From positions 1 through 64,000 of the forward strand of contig NZ_BMOD01000014.1 in NCBI RefSeq assembly GCF_014646895.1: a stretch of DNA of 64,000 bases, given 5' to 3'. The notes beneath the pieces were generated by a model that saw only the letters and a list, made by a program, of their open reading frames with translations, had not been told where the DNA came from and made no database searches. The position numbers and the translations under genes are program-made. Origin of the DNA: Deinococcus roseus. GTDB taxonomy: Bacteria; Deinococcota; Deinococci; Deinococcales; Deinococcaceae. This document shows positions 1 through 9,378 of this stretch, piece by piece. Position 1 is the stretch's first letter. Each line of letters begins with the position of its first letter.

Positions 1-3000
1 CCCACCCACTTGTCACTCAGGTCCGAGTGGCCCTCAGGTTTGGGTCTGGGTTCAGCGTCTGAACGCTCCGTGACGTAGAAGGGGTGTTCAGGAGTAGAAG
101 TGATGTAATCTAGTTTCTTGGTCTCGGTGTCTTCAATCACCAGTCCAGTGATTGCAGGGTCATGCCCAATGATCATCTGGGTGATGGGGTAAAAACCCTG
201 CTCTCCAGTTTGCTCATTGAAAGCCAGCACAGGGGTGCCAATGGCCAGTGCCCCGATCGCGGTCAGACCAGCCTGGGTCCAGACGGGGGTGTCTGCAGAG
301 AAGGAATTGCAACCACATGTTGTACGCCCCAACCTACATCCTTTAGCAATCACCTGAGCAAAATTCTTTGCAGCAGCAGCAAGTCCTGAGGCCACAGTTT
401 CTGCTCCAACTGTTTCAGCAGTTCCAATGCCCAGACCTCTGGCCAGACCCTTGATGCCGTTTTTCAGCAAACCTCCCAGACTGAAGATGGCCCCATCGTT
501 GATGGCATCTTGCACCAAACCATAAGAGGCATCGTGGACATAGAACATGGCATCACAGGCAATGGCAGCACAGTGCCTGTCATTGATCAAGTCAATCATC
601 GAATCCCCAATGAAAGAGTTCCTGGATGCTTCGTAAAGCCCGGTCATACCATTTTCTCGATGACCCATACCATTCAATGCTTTTAAGGATGCATTCAGTT
701 TTTCTAGATTTCTGCTGGCATTGTTGCCCAGGGTGACAAATTCTTTGGCATCAATTTGGCCATTCTGGATATCTTGCATGATGGTCATCAGCATCATGTC
801 TCGGTTGGCGACATTGTCCCATTTTGCAGTGAGGGCCAGTAGAGCTTTAACACTGGTCGCTGCACCAGCACCATATTTATTGACTGCAGTGGACATCAGG
901 GCGTCCACCACCATACCATCCACATCAGTGGTTCCCAGTTGTTTTTCCAGTTCACACATAAACTTGGCTTGTTCATCGGATAATTTATCCACTTTTCCAG
1001 AGCAGTAGGATTTTCCAATGGCTTGAGAATCATCGGAGAATGCAATGATGGAGGTGTCCAGTGAAACTGGAGGTCCGTCGGGTGCAACCACTCCAGACCC
1101 TGTACCAGAGCTTCCTCCTGCTCCAGTCTCGCCGCCCCCAATGTTGGGATTGAGTTCACTGTCCGGTGCGACTACACCTGAAGATCCCGCGCTTCCCGAG
1201 AGGTTGGGATTGAGTTCTGGGGTCGGCAAGGTGGCTTCAGTCAAACCCACACTGCCGGAGGAATTGAGTTCAGCGTTGTCTGCAACGTTGCTGGCCCCCA
1301 GAGCGTTGGAATTCACATCACTGAGGGGAACGGGAGGACCGAATTCGGTAGGGTCAACAGGCTCTGCTTCGGGTTGGGTTTGGGTTTTGGGATCTGGGAG
1401 AGGATTGCTGAAAGCAGACATCCCGGTGGCGTTCTGGGTGATGGAATCAGCGGGTGCGACCACATCACTGCCTGGCAGGAAAGGGTTGCTTAAAGCATCA
1501 GGGGATGTGATGCTGCTGGCCCCCAAACCGACAGTGTTGGAAGGGGTGGGGTCCTGGTATTCCGAGGTGGTACCTTTGTTTGGGGCAGGCATGGCGTATG
1601 CAAAGGCAGGATCCCATGATGTGGTGTCCCACACAGAATCAGCCAGGCTGTAATTGGCCATCCGGTAAACGATTTTCTGGTCTGGTGCAGTTGCTCTGGT
1701 TGATGAGCTGTTCGAGTCGTAAGAATAATTGGCGGTCAATTGCGGCGAACCATCAATGTAGCGGTAGGTGTTGTCGAGATTCTGCAGCAAAGTGGTGAAG
1801 CTCTCACCATAAGGTACGGGTTTCCATTCATCCACATCAGACAGCAAAATGTTTCCCTGATCGTCGTACTGAAACCTTCTCACATAAGACGCGGTTCCAT
1901 AGGCATCACATGTGGTCATGAAACCATCGTCGCTAAGCTCTCCTCGATCAACACACATGTGATTGGACATGTAATAGAGGGTGGTCTTCTCGTCGGCACT
2001 GTACCTTTTGATTTGAGTTTCGGTGCTGTTGTTGAGCGTGGTGACCGGACCGTCACTTTTGACAATTCGGTTGCCTCGTGAGTCCAGTCCATAAGAAGAC
2101 GGGCCGCCAGAGTAACTGGGAACATCATTTGGAAGGGTGACGCTCGACAAAGCATTTTCTCTGGTGACATCACCATTGGCTGAATAGTCTGTGGTCAGGC
2201 TGTCACTCAGAGCCTTGGTTTTGCCTGGATCACTGCAGTAAGAGCGTTGAACAGTGTTCCCACTGGATGATTTGCTGGTGGGGTTGAAGCGGTTGTCGTA
2301 CTGATATGAAGCGTTCAGTGTGGTGACGGTGAAAGGACAGGTGGTGCCACTGAAATCACTCTGGATGTCACTTTCGATGGTTTTCTTGCTGGTGATAGGA
2401 TGCAAATCCGGTCCATAGGTGAAGGTCTCTGTTTGTACTGTTTTCTTCTGGTTGACGACTTTGGTGGTGGAGGTTTTTGCAGCCAGTCCCCCCAGTGTAG
2501 TGTCCACAACGTTCCGGTAACCATCCCCCATGGTGGTGGTGCTTCCGGTCTGGCCAAACGAGGTGACGATGGTTCCGGAAGTGGGGGTGGGAGGATCTCC
2601 CCGGGTCCAGCCCTGGACATTCTGGACTGTGAGCCGCCCTCTTCTGTCGTAGGTGCTGTTGGTGGTGGTCCCAAGGTTTTTGTTGATCCCACCTTCTGTG
2701 TAATTTGAGGCGACGGTGTTCTGGTTGCCGTCCTGGTAGTAGGTGTAGGTGTTGACAAAAGTTGTGGCGTTTTGTGGGACGGGGTCTGGTGGGGTGATGT
2801 CTGAACGGGTGATGAGGCCCCGGTTGTTGTATGTGGCCTTGACCACCTGGGTATTCTTGACTTCTTTTTCTTTGTTGTTTGGGTAATACTTTTTGCTCTG
2901 TTCATGCACTTTCACGGCGCTGCCGGCCAGAGCGTCGTAACTGCCCAGCAGGTTGCCGTTAGGATCGTATTGCCAGTAAGAGTTGTAGGAGGTTTCGCCG

Positions 3001-6000
3001 CCCGGGCAGGCTTCCGCCTGGTTGATTTTGGTGATTGTGCTTTGCAGGTAGGTGAAATCGTAAATCCAGCACGATCCGGTGAATGCCCGGCGGATTTTCA
3101 TGCCCCGGCCATCCATGGTGATGACCTTGGCGTACTCTTGAAGCACCCTGTCCACCACTTTTCCGCGCGAGACTTCAGTGATCTGGTTGAGGGAATCGTC
3201 CAGGGTGTACGTGGTGACGTTGCCCTGCTGAAGCGAAGTCAGGGACACGGTGGGGTTGTCTGGCGTCCAGCTGCCCACAAAGTCATACGAGGTTTGCAGC
3301 ACCTTGGTACCGTCCAGGCGGTAAGAAGAGTAGCGGTACAGGGGGGTGATGGCCCCTTTGATGTGGGCCTGAGATTCTGCCACCACCTGACCGCTTGAGT
3401 TGGACTGGTAAAAGGTGGTCAGGCCACTGCCGTACTGCTCGGTGAGGTTTCCGGCCAGGTCATACACCCACTTTTTCTGAATTGGGGATTTGAAACCGGC
3501 ATTGGAGTCCACATCCACAGCGGCCTGCTGGGCCCCGGTGGTCAGGGATCGGGGGTATTGGGTTTCGACGGAAGGCTGACCCAGCGCGGTGTAGGATCTG
3601 GCGGTGTCAAATTTTTCGGGATTCTGCGTGTAGATTTCCAGTCCACGCGAATCGTAACTGTGCAAGATGGTGCTGCCATCCCCTAGGGTTTCCCGGGTGG
3701 GGTGGCCGTCCCGGTCATACTGGTAGGTGGTGATGGCATTGGAGGCGTTCGCCTGACTGTCCATCAGGGCTTTTTGCACCGAAATCGGGTAGGGGCTGCT
3801 GATGGAGGAAGAATAGTTGCGCCTTTCGGTCATCACCATGTTCCCATTGATGCCCGTGGCTGCCGGGTCCGCAATCCAGTACGGGGAGGTGATGCTGTCC
3901 GGGCGTGGGGCAATGGCACCTTCAGCGATGCTGGGTTCGTAGGTCTCTTTGAGGAGCCCGTTGCTGGTGTAGGTGTTCACCTTACGCACCACCGGCAACC
4001 CATCGGTGCCCGGGGCGATTTCGGCCGAAACCAGACCCAGGTGGTTGTAGGCGGTGCGGTACTCAAAGCCATTTGGGTCAAAAGTCTGGTACACCCTTCC
4101 CAGGGCGTCGTGGGACTGGTAGGTGTAGGTTTTGGTGATGCAGGGGGTGCCGATGCAGCTTTCACCTGGTTTCACCACGTCTTGCTCGGTTTTCCAGGTG
4201 TTGCCAGCCGCATCCAGAAACATGCGGGTGGTGTAACCTGCCGGGGTGGTGATGGTGTTCACCTGCTGCCCATTTTCCACAGCGTAAGTGTAAGCGGTGG
4301 TCTTCAAATCGCTGGCATTGAAGCCAGGTGCGGACGTGTAAAACCCCGCACTGCCCAGGCTCTGATTTCCAATGTACACCCGGTCAAAGGTTTTGCGGCC
4401 CATGGCATCGTACTGGGTTTCAGCGTAGGGTCGGCGGGTGTCGGTGTAGGTGGAGCCCATCCAGGATTTGGTCCTCAGGGGAGGATTGAGTTGACGGATC
4501 AGTTTGCCAAACGAATCATACTTGTAGAAGGTGCTGATGCCGTCGCTGCTGGAATCCCCCTGGGTGTTGAGGTCGAGCAAACGCAGGTCAATTTTTTGCA
4601 CCACCCGGCCAAAACTGTCGTACCTGAAAGCCACCTTGCCGTTGTTGGGGTACACCGTCTGCGTGATCTGACCCAGAGTGTCCAGGGTGTTGGTGGTGGT
4701 CAGGACCTGATTGAGGTTCCCGCCCACATCCCGCTTGCCTTGCACGGTTTCTTTGACCACTTCTGGCTGGCCACTGGGGTGGTAACTGGTGGTGGTTTCA
4801 CCATACATTCCACTGGTGCTTCCAGGCTCCATGAAGCGTTTCTCACTGACCACCCGGTCCTGCGAGTCGTAAAGGAACTGGGTGGCATAACCGTTTTCGA
4901 TTTGCTGGGCCAGCCGTCCATATGTGTCGTAGCTGAATTCGGTGCGTTTGCGTTCGGTGGTGACGGTTTTGCCGTTGCCTTCACCCCAGCGCAGCACCTT
5001 CACCAGCCCCAGAGCGTTTCCTGGCTGGTCGTGATACTGGTATTCGGTGGTGTTGGCCGCTGCGCCTTCCCAGGAAGACAGGATTTCCCCGGTGGATCCG
5101 AACACCTGCATGTTCTGTTTCAGGGTGAAGGCACTGCCCGTCACCGGAAGTTGCTGGGTTCTGGTCCAGATGCGTTGACCAAAACCGTTGAGGGCCGTGA
5201 TGTCCTGGATGCTGCTGTAGTTGACCGTCTGACCGGCCCCCCCCAGGGCCACCGATGAAACCAGGTGATTTTTGTCGGCGGTGCCTCCCGGCCCATATGA
5301 GGTGGTCTGCTGGACATTGCCCAGGGCATCATACTTCAGCTCGGTGGTTTTCAAAGCGGTCTTGCCGGGCCCATACACATGTGCTTTCAATGTTTCTGGC
5401 TGATCTGCATACTGGATGGGTTTCCCGGCATCCGTACCCGCCTGAGAGCTGCTTCCGGTCTCGCTCACCACCCAGGCGTTGAATCGCACCGGTTGCACGG
5501 TGTTGTTCGAGTAAGCGTAGTCGGTGCTGCTGAGGGGAGTGGTTGTTCCACCAATCACGGCTCCGCTTTCCACACTGGAGGTGCGGCCCCTGTCATCGAA
5601 CAGGCTGGTGGTGTATTGCGGACTGACCGAGGCTTCCACCCCATTGCATGTGGGGGTGACGTTTTCGTTGTATTTGGTGGCCGTCACGCACCGGGTGACC
5701 GTCTGGCTTTTCAGGTGGTAGCGTGTGCTTGGGGTGTTGTAAAAATCAAAGGCATACTGGGTCAGCTGACCCAGGTACCCGTACGTGGCGTCCGTGGAGC
5801 CCCAGGTGGCAGAGGTGAAGGGCAGGTTGTCGGGGGTGTAGGTGGTTTTGGTGTGGGTTTCCCAGTCTGCAAGCACCGGAGGGGTCAGGGTGCTGGAGAG
5901 TTTTTCACCCGAAACCACATCCGTTCTGGACTGGATGACCCAGCTGTACAGGCGTCCCCCGCCTGACCCTGCTCCTGCATCGGTGAACTTCAGGATGAGT

Positions 6001-7976
6001 TTTTCGTAGGTCCCGGGGTCGGTGCGGCTGGTGCCGGTGACCTCCAGCAGCGCCTGATCGCTGAAGTTTTTGACCACCACCTTGTTGCGGTCTGCCGTGA
6101 CCACAGTGGCCCCTTTGACGCTCCACAAAAGTCCACTGCTGTAATCGTCTCCACTGGCGGTGCCGTTCACGGTCAACTGGTCGGTGGAATTCACCTGGAT
6201 GGGCGCCGTGAAATCCAGGTTCACCCCGATGTTGAGGGTGCTGGTGGCATTGGGGTTGACCCGGGGTGCCCGGTACACGGTTTCACTGGTGAGGTTCCCC
6301 CGGGCGTCGTATCCGTAGTGGGTGCTCTTCCCGGAGGGTTCGATCTCACTGGCGGTGAAACCGTTGGGGTAGTACTGGTACGTCCACCGCAGCGGTGCGC
6401 CGGGACTTCCGTTCACTGGATCTGTGACGTCCATTTCATGCTGGGTGACTTGACCGGATTTGTCGATCTCGAAGCGTTCGGTTTTATCGGTGCCGTCTTT
6501 GACGGTCACCACAAAGCCTCTGGAGAAATCTGTCGGGGTGCTGCCGTTCACCGGGGTGTAGGTGTAGGTGGTGTTCTGGGCGGTGTCCTGGCTGTCACTC
6601 TTGAACCCGGTGATCCGGGGGGGGTTGCTGTCATCGTAGGTGTATCGGTACAAATCCACAGTGCTGCCGGCCCCGCCATCCTTGCGCAGCAGGGGTTTTT
6701 CCAGGGTGCCGAGCACCACATGACCGCTGGTGGTTTTGGTGTAGGTGAAGTTGAACGTGCGGGCCATGTGGCCACCCAGGACGCTGTTCCCGGCCTTGAA
6801 GGTTGCATCGGTGCACACCCCGGTGCCCGGTGAAGTCACCGGGTCACCGCAAGCCGTGTTCACCGCCTGGGGACTGGGGGCAACCCGGCCGGTCTGGGCA
6901 ACGTACATCACCTGTTTGACCAGCAACTGACCGTACTGGTATTCGTAGGCAAATCGGGTCTGTCGGGTCCAGCTGGTGGTGGTGGGGTTTTGGATCAGTT
7001 CATTGATGGCCACCAGGACGGGAGGCTCTGAGCTGCTGTTGTTGAAATTGTTCCAGTTGAAGGTGGTCAGCCGGCCCCACTCGTCTTTCACCTGGGTGAT
7101 CAATCCGAGTTTCTTCCAGGTGGTGTTTGTGGAGTAAGTGATGTCGGTCCTGGCCGAGGCTCCGGTGCCTTCGGGGTCACTGCTGAGTTCCGCCCGGTAC
7201 TGCTGGGAGAGGCTTTGCTGGTAATCCACAAACTCATCGTCCCGGTAGAAGGTGCTGCGGTTTCCACTGTGGTCGTATTCGTGCGCCAGCCAGCTGTAGG
7301 TGCTGCCATCAAAAACCTTGACGAACACCAGGTAGCTTTCGGACACCTGACTTCCCGGGGTGCTTTCGCTGGCATACACCGCCACGCTGGCATCACTGTA
7401 ATTGTTGCTTTCAGGGGTGTTGGTGGCTGAATTGGCCGGAACCACCCTGAAAGGCACTTTGCTGGAATAGCGTTGAAGCCAGGCTGGCAAGTTGACATCA
7501 GACAAATTGATGTTGCTTTTCAGGTTGTAACGTGTGCCACTGCCGTCTCCGGAGAACACCGTCCAGCCTGCGGTGAGTTGTGCGCTGCTGGGGAGCTGGC
7601 TGTACCCCGCAAGTCGTTTTTTGCTTTGCAGGTTCCAGTTGCCACCGGCAATCGTGTTCTGGACTTTTTCATCTTTTTCTTTGCTGGGGTCGAGGACATT
7701 GTTGCGTCCCAGACTGCCGGTGTCCACATAAACGTTACCGGTGGCGAGGTTGATGGCGTCCTGAACGTCACCGAAGCCGGGGGTGTTGAAGGCGAGGACT
7801 TCGATGGGGAGGTCGCTGACCCCTGCTCCAGGGCGGGCATAGAGGCTGGGGCTGGCGAGGGCCAGGGGGGCGAACTGCTGGAGCAGGTAAAAGAGGGCGA
7901 AGGTGAGACCCGTGACCTGCCTTGCTCTTTCTGTGGGGAGGGGGGTACTTCTTCTATTCTTCAGATGAAAATTCAT
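1..7976 (-). CDS. YD-repeat (RHS-like) exported protein with C-terminal Hint domain, 3' end beyond window
   Basis: Minus-strand frame open from an ATG at 7976 to the left edge (about 2,658 codons). The start codon and the Hint region at 303-317 lie in the same frame, so there is no net frameshift. The N-terminus has a basic stretch, a hydrophobic segment and an Ala-Leu-Ala cleavage-like site, so it is probably exported. The long middle is dominated by YD-type repeats (YDxxGR..., such as YDSFGRV, YDAMGRK, YDRRGRL). A low-complexity Pro/Ser/Asn segment follows around 1100-1640. The last part seen matches a pretoxin-Hint domain: CNSFSADTPVW with the presumed nucleophile Cys near residue 2556 (codon 309-311), and TPEHPFYV as the His block near 75-105. 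In polymorphic toxins Hint domains release a C-terminal toxin; here that tail would lie outside the window. I saw no classical RHS core-end motif (DPxGL). Confidence 0.88.
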   Translation of the reverse strand, partial: MNFHLKNRRSTPLPTERARQVTGLTFALFYLLQQFAPLALASPSLYARPGAGVSDLPIEVLAFNTPGFGDVQDAINLATGNVYVDTGSLGRNNVLDPSKEKDEKVQNTIAGGNWNLQSKKRLAGYSQLPSSAQLTAGWTVFSGDGSGTRYNLKSNINLSDVNLPAWLQRYSSKVPFRVVPANSATNTPESNNYSDASVAVYASESTPGSQVSESYLVFVKVFDGSTYSWLAHEYDHSGNRSTFYRDDEFVDYQQSLSQQYRAELSSDPEGTGASARTDITYSTNTTWKKLGLITQVKDEWGRLTTFNWNNFNNSSSEPPVLVAINELIQNPTTTSWTRQTRFAYEYQYGQLLVKQVMYVAQTGRVAPSPQAVNTACGDPVTSPGTGVCTDATFKAGNSVLGGHMARTFNFTYTKTTSGHVVLGTLEKPLLRKDGGAGSTVDLYRYTYDDSNPPRITGFKSDSQDTAQNTTYTYTPVNGSTPTDFSRGFVVTVKDGTDKTERFEIDKSGQVTQHEMDVTDPVNGSPGAPLRWTYQYYPNGFTASEIEPSGKSTHYGYDARGNLTSETVYRAPRVNPNATSTLNIGVNLDFTAPIQVNSTDQLTVNGTASGDDYSSGLLWSVKGATVVTADRNKVVVKNFSDQALLEVTGTSRTDPGTYEKLILKFTDAGAGSGGGRLYSWVIQSRTDVVSGEKLSSTLTPPVLADWETHTKTTYTPDNLPFTSATWGSTDATYGYLGQLTQYAFDFYNTPSTRYHLKSQTVTRCVTATKYNENVTPTCNGVEASVSPQYTTSLFDDRGRTSSVESGAVIGGTTTPLSSTDYAYSNNTVQPVRFNAWVVSETGSSSQAGTDAGKPIQYADQPETLKAHVYGPGKTALKTTELKYDALGNVQQTTSYGPGGTADKNHLVSSVALGGAGQTVNYSSIQDITALNGFGQRIWTRTQQLPVTGSAFTLKQNMQVFGSTGEILSSWEGAAANTTEYQYHDQPGNALGLVKVLRWGEGNGKTVTTERKRTEFSYDTYGRLAQQIENGYATQFLYDSQDRVVSEKRFMEPGSTSGMYGETTTSYHPSGQPEVVKETVQGKRDVGGNLNQVLTTTNTLDTLGQITQTVYPNNGKVAFRYDSFGRVVQKIDLRLLDLNTQGDSSSDGISTFYKYDSFGKLIRQLNPPLRTKSWMGSTYTDTRRPYAETQYDAMGRKTFDRVYIGNQSLGSAGFYTSAPGFNASDLKTTAYTYAVENGQQVNTITTPAGYTTRMFLDAAGNTWKTEQDVVKPGESCIGTPCITKTYTYQSHDALGRVYQTFDPNGFEYRTAYNHLGLVSAEIAPGTDGLPVVRKVNTYTSNGLLKETYEPSIAEGAIAPRPDSITSPYWIADPAATGINGNMVMTERRNYSSSISSPYPISVQKALMDSQANASNAITTYQYDRDGHPTRETLGDGSTILHSYDSRGLEIYTQNPEKFDTARSYTALGQPSVETQYPRSLTTGAQQAAVDVDSNAGFKSPIQKKWVYDLAGNLTEQYGSGLTTFYQSNSSGQVVAESQAHIKGAITPLYRYSSYRLDGTKVLQTSYDFVGSWTPDNPTVSLTSLQQGNVTTYTLDDSLNQITEVSRGKVVDRVLQEYAKVITMDGRGMKIRRAFTGSCWIYDFTYLQSTITKINQAEACPGGETSYNSYWQYDPNGNLLGSYDALAGSAVKVHEQSKKYYPNNKEKEVKNTQVVKATYNNRGLITRSDITPPDPVPQNATTFVNTYTYYQDGNQNTVASNYTEGGINKNLGTTTNSTYDRRGRLTVQNVQGWTRGDPPTPTSGTIVTSFGQTGSTTTMGDGYRNVVDTTLGGLAAKTSTTKVVNQKKTVQTETFTYGPDLHPITSKKTIESDIQSDFSGTTCPFTVTTLNASYQYDNRFNPTSKSSSGNTVQRSYCSDPGKTKALSDSLTTDYSANGDVTRENALSSVTLPNDVPSYSGGPSSYGLDSRGNRIVKSDGPVTTLNNSTETQIKRYSADEKTTLYYMSNHMCVDRGELSDDGFMTTCDAYGTASYVRRFQYDDQGNILLSDVDEWKPVPYGESFTTLLQNLDNTYRYIDGSPQLTANYSYDSNSSSTRATAPDQKIVYRMANYSLADSVWDTTSWDPAFAYAMPAPNKGTTSEYQDPTPSNTVGLGASSITSPDALSNPFLPGSDVVAPADSITQNATGMSAFSNPLPDPKTQTQPEAEPVDPTEFGPPVPLSDVNSNALGASNVADNAELNSSGSVGLTEATLPTPELNPNLSGSAGSSGVVAPDSELNPNIGGGETGAGGSSGTGSGVVAPDGPPVSLDTSIIAFSDDSQAIGKSYCSGKVDKLSDEQAKFMCELEKQLGTTDVDGMVVDALMSTAVNKYGAGAATSVKALLALTAKWDNVANRDMMLMTIMQDIQNGQIDAKEFVTLGNNASRNLEKLNASLKALNGMGHRENGMTGLYEASRNSFIGDSMIDLINDRHCAAIACDAMFYVHDASYGLVQDAINDGAIFSLGGLLKNGIKGLARGLGIGTAETVGAETVASGLAAAAKNFAQVIAKGCRLGRTTCGCNSFSADTPVWTQAGLTAIGALAIGTPVLAFNEQTGEQGFYPITQMIIGHDPAITGLVIEDTETKKLDYITSTPEHPFYVTERSDAEPRPKPEGHSDLSDKWV

Positions 7977-8156
7977 AACACTCTAATTTCTCACACTTAA
8001 GTCTCAGTTTCAATTCAGTGACATAGAGGCTTTCATTCGAGTTCAGGGTGTTACAAATGTTCATGAAAAGAATCAAAAGAAGGCCAGATACAAAGGAACG
8101 TTTGCGCCGCTTGAAATCAAAGACAACCAAAAATCCCAGGAGTGCCGTTGGGGGGC

Positions 8157-8180
8157 TGCCACAATCAGATGCCACAATCA
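8157..8180. repeat. Tandem pair of 11-bp repeats upstream of recombinase
   Basis: TGCCACAATCA occurs at 8157-8167 and again at 8170-8180, 13 bp apart, 24 bp before the recombinase start. A third identical copy lies after the gene. They could be recombinase binding subsites or operators; no function is shown. Confidence 0.6.
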
Positions 8181-8203
8181 AGCGGCTGAACTACACTGGA
8201 GAC

Positions 8204-8806
8204 ATGAGTTCTGACAGCAAAACCCCCACCGGTCCCAGGGTGGGCTACGCCAGGGTCTCCACCCGGGACCAGAACCTGGATGCCCAGATGGATGCACTCA
8301 AATCTGCAGGGTGTCGGCGGATCTTCAAGGACACCCTCACCGGGTCCAAAGCAGACCGACCAGGGTTGGGGGAAGCCCTGAATTACCTGCGTGAAGGAGA
8401 TACCCTTGTCGTGTGGAAATTAGACCGACTTGGACGCAGTTTGCAGCACCTGATTGAAACGGTGAAACTGCTGGACGCCCGGGGGATCCATCTTTTGGTC
8501 TTGACCGAAGACATCAACACCAACAGTGCCAATGGAAGGCTGTTCTTCCACATTTTCGGTGCCCTGGCAGAATTCGAGCGAGAAGTGATTCGAGAACGCA
8601 CCCATGCTGGCCTTCAGGCGGCCCGGGCCAGAGGTCGCAAAGGGGGACGCAAACCCAGCCTCAGTCCAGAGAAGCAGAAAATGGCACTGGAGCTGTTGAG
8701 CAATCCAGAGCACCGCATCAAAGATGTGGCTCAGGGGCTTGGGGTGTCAGAGCGCACTTTGTTTCGCCTGCGTCAACAGATGGCAAAAGACGACTCAGAG
8801 ACTTAG
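8204..8806 (+). CDS. Serine recombinase, Gin/Hin/TnpR-type
   Basis: Resolvase/invertase of 200 aa, the usual size. Catalytic domain motif VGYARVSTRDQN carries the nucleophile Ser19. DTLVVWKLDRLGRS, GALAEFEREVIRERT and the GRKGGR linker follow, then a C-terminal helix-turn-helix (GVSERTLFRLRQQ) that binds the recombination site. The motifs resemble phage-type DNA invertases (Gin, Hin) closely, although Tn3-type resolvases share them. The frame is open upstream to a GTG at 8048, giving a basic 52-residue extension; I chose ATG 8204 because it gives the normal family start and length, although its Shine-Dalgarno-like GGAG is only 2 nt away. Two TGCCACAATCA repeats lie just upstream and a third lies downstream. 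It is divergent from the YD-repeat gene, so control of that toxin locus by inversion is conceivable but unproven. Confidence 0.9.
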   Translation: MSSDSKTPTGPRVGYARVSTRDQNLDAQMDALKSAGCRRIFKDTLTGSKADRPGLGEALNYLREGDTLVVWKLDRLGRSLQHLIETVKLLDARGIHLLVLTEDINTNSANGRLFFHIFGALAEFEREVIRERTHAGLQAARARGRKGGRKPSLSPEKQKMALELLSNPEHRIKDVAQGLGVSERTLFRLRQQMAKDDSET

Positions 8807-9178
8807 AAATTCTGCTTTTTGAGTGAATTTTCCGTATGGGACGAGTTTCTCCTGAAACATTCCCTGTGTCAAAACCCATGCCACAATCAAACCGCCAGAA
8901 TCCCATACGTTTTTGTCAGTTTTAACATCAGAATTTTGCTTTCCTACACGGTATTTCTAAAAATACAGCCGAAACGGGAAATGAAAAGCGGTTAGGATAT
9001 TGTTTGTCCAGGACGCCATATTTCTCAGTTTATTCAAAACACCTTTAACAATGGGACAACCCCTACAAATGGATGGCAAAAGAGGCTGGAATGGTCTCCA
9101 AGTTCCCGGTGACAACTGACGCAAAGGCAAATAGTCTTTCAAGTGCTTTCTGGGCGATGGTGGGACCACAGAGTCAGG
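8807..9178. other. Intergenic region with no gene seen
   Basis: 372 bp between the recombinase and the small gene at 9179, containing the third 11-bp repeat. No coding frame looks real; composition is more AT-rich than the flanking genes. Confidence 0.5.
8879..8889. repeat. Third copy of 11-bp repeat downstream of recombinase
   Basis: TGCCACAATCA again, followed by AACCGCC; copy 2 is followed by AGCGGC, so similarity extends slightly beyond the exact 11 bp. The three copies bracket the recombinase gene. Confidence 0.55.
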
Positions 9179-9355
9179 CTATTTTTTGGTGGACTGTTGA
9201 TTGCCATGGTTGCCGTTGATGAAGTCCAGCAACTCCAATCCCAGAGCCAGATCCTCAGGCTTTGCATCTTCGGGTTCCGGAGCATGACGAACCCGAAGGG
9301 CACTTTGATAATGCTCTTCGGCGATCTTACGCAATTCAAGATCGAGGTCGTCCAT
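9179..9355 (-). CDS. Small acidic hypothetical protein, 58 aa
   Basis: A short frame from ATG 9355 to TAG at 9179. It begins MDDLDLELRKIAEEHYQSAL and continues with a charged Glu/Pro stretch, then a short helix (LALGLELLDFING). It lies 23 bp downstream of the 276-aa gene on the same strand and looks like the last gene of a three-gene operon. It is cytosolic, with no membrane segment. It could be a small accessory subunit of the two larger unknown proteins. No family recognised; support is natural amino-acid composition and position. Confidence 0.55.
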   Translation of the reverse strand: MDDLDLELRKIAEEHYQSALRVRHAPEPEDAKPEDLALGLELLDFINGNHGNQQSTKK

Positions 9356-9378
9356 TGCTTCACTGTACTCCTAAAAGA

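Noticed and set aside
3702..5258. 518-aa plus-strand open frame antisense to the YD-repeat gene
   Set aside because: It is a shadow of the repetitive minus-strand gene; composition (Gly/Val/His-rich) is unnatural and there is no ribosome site.
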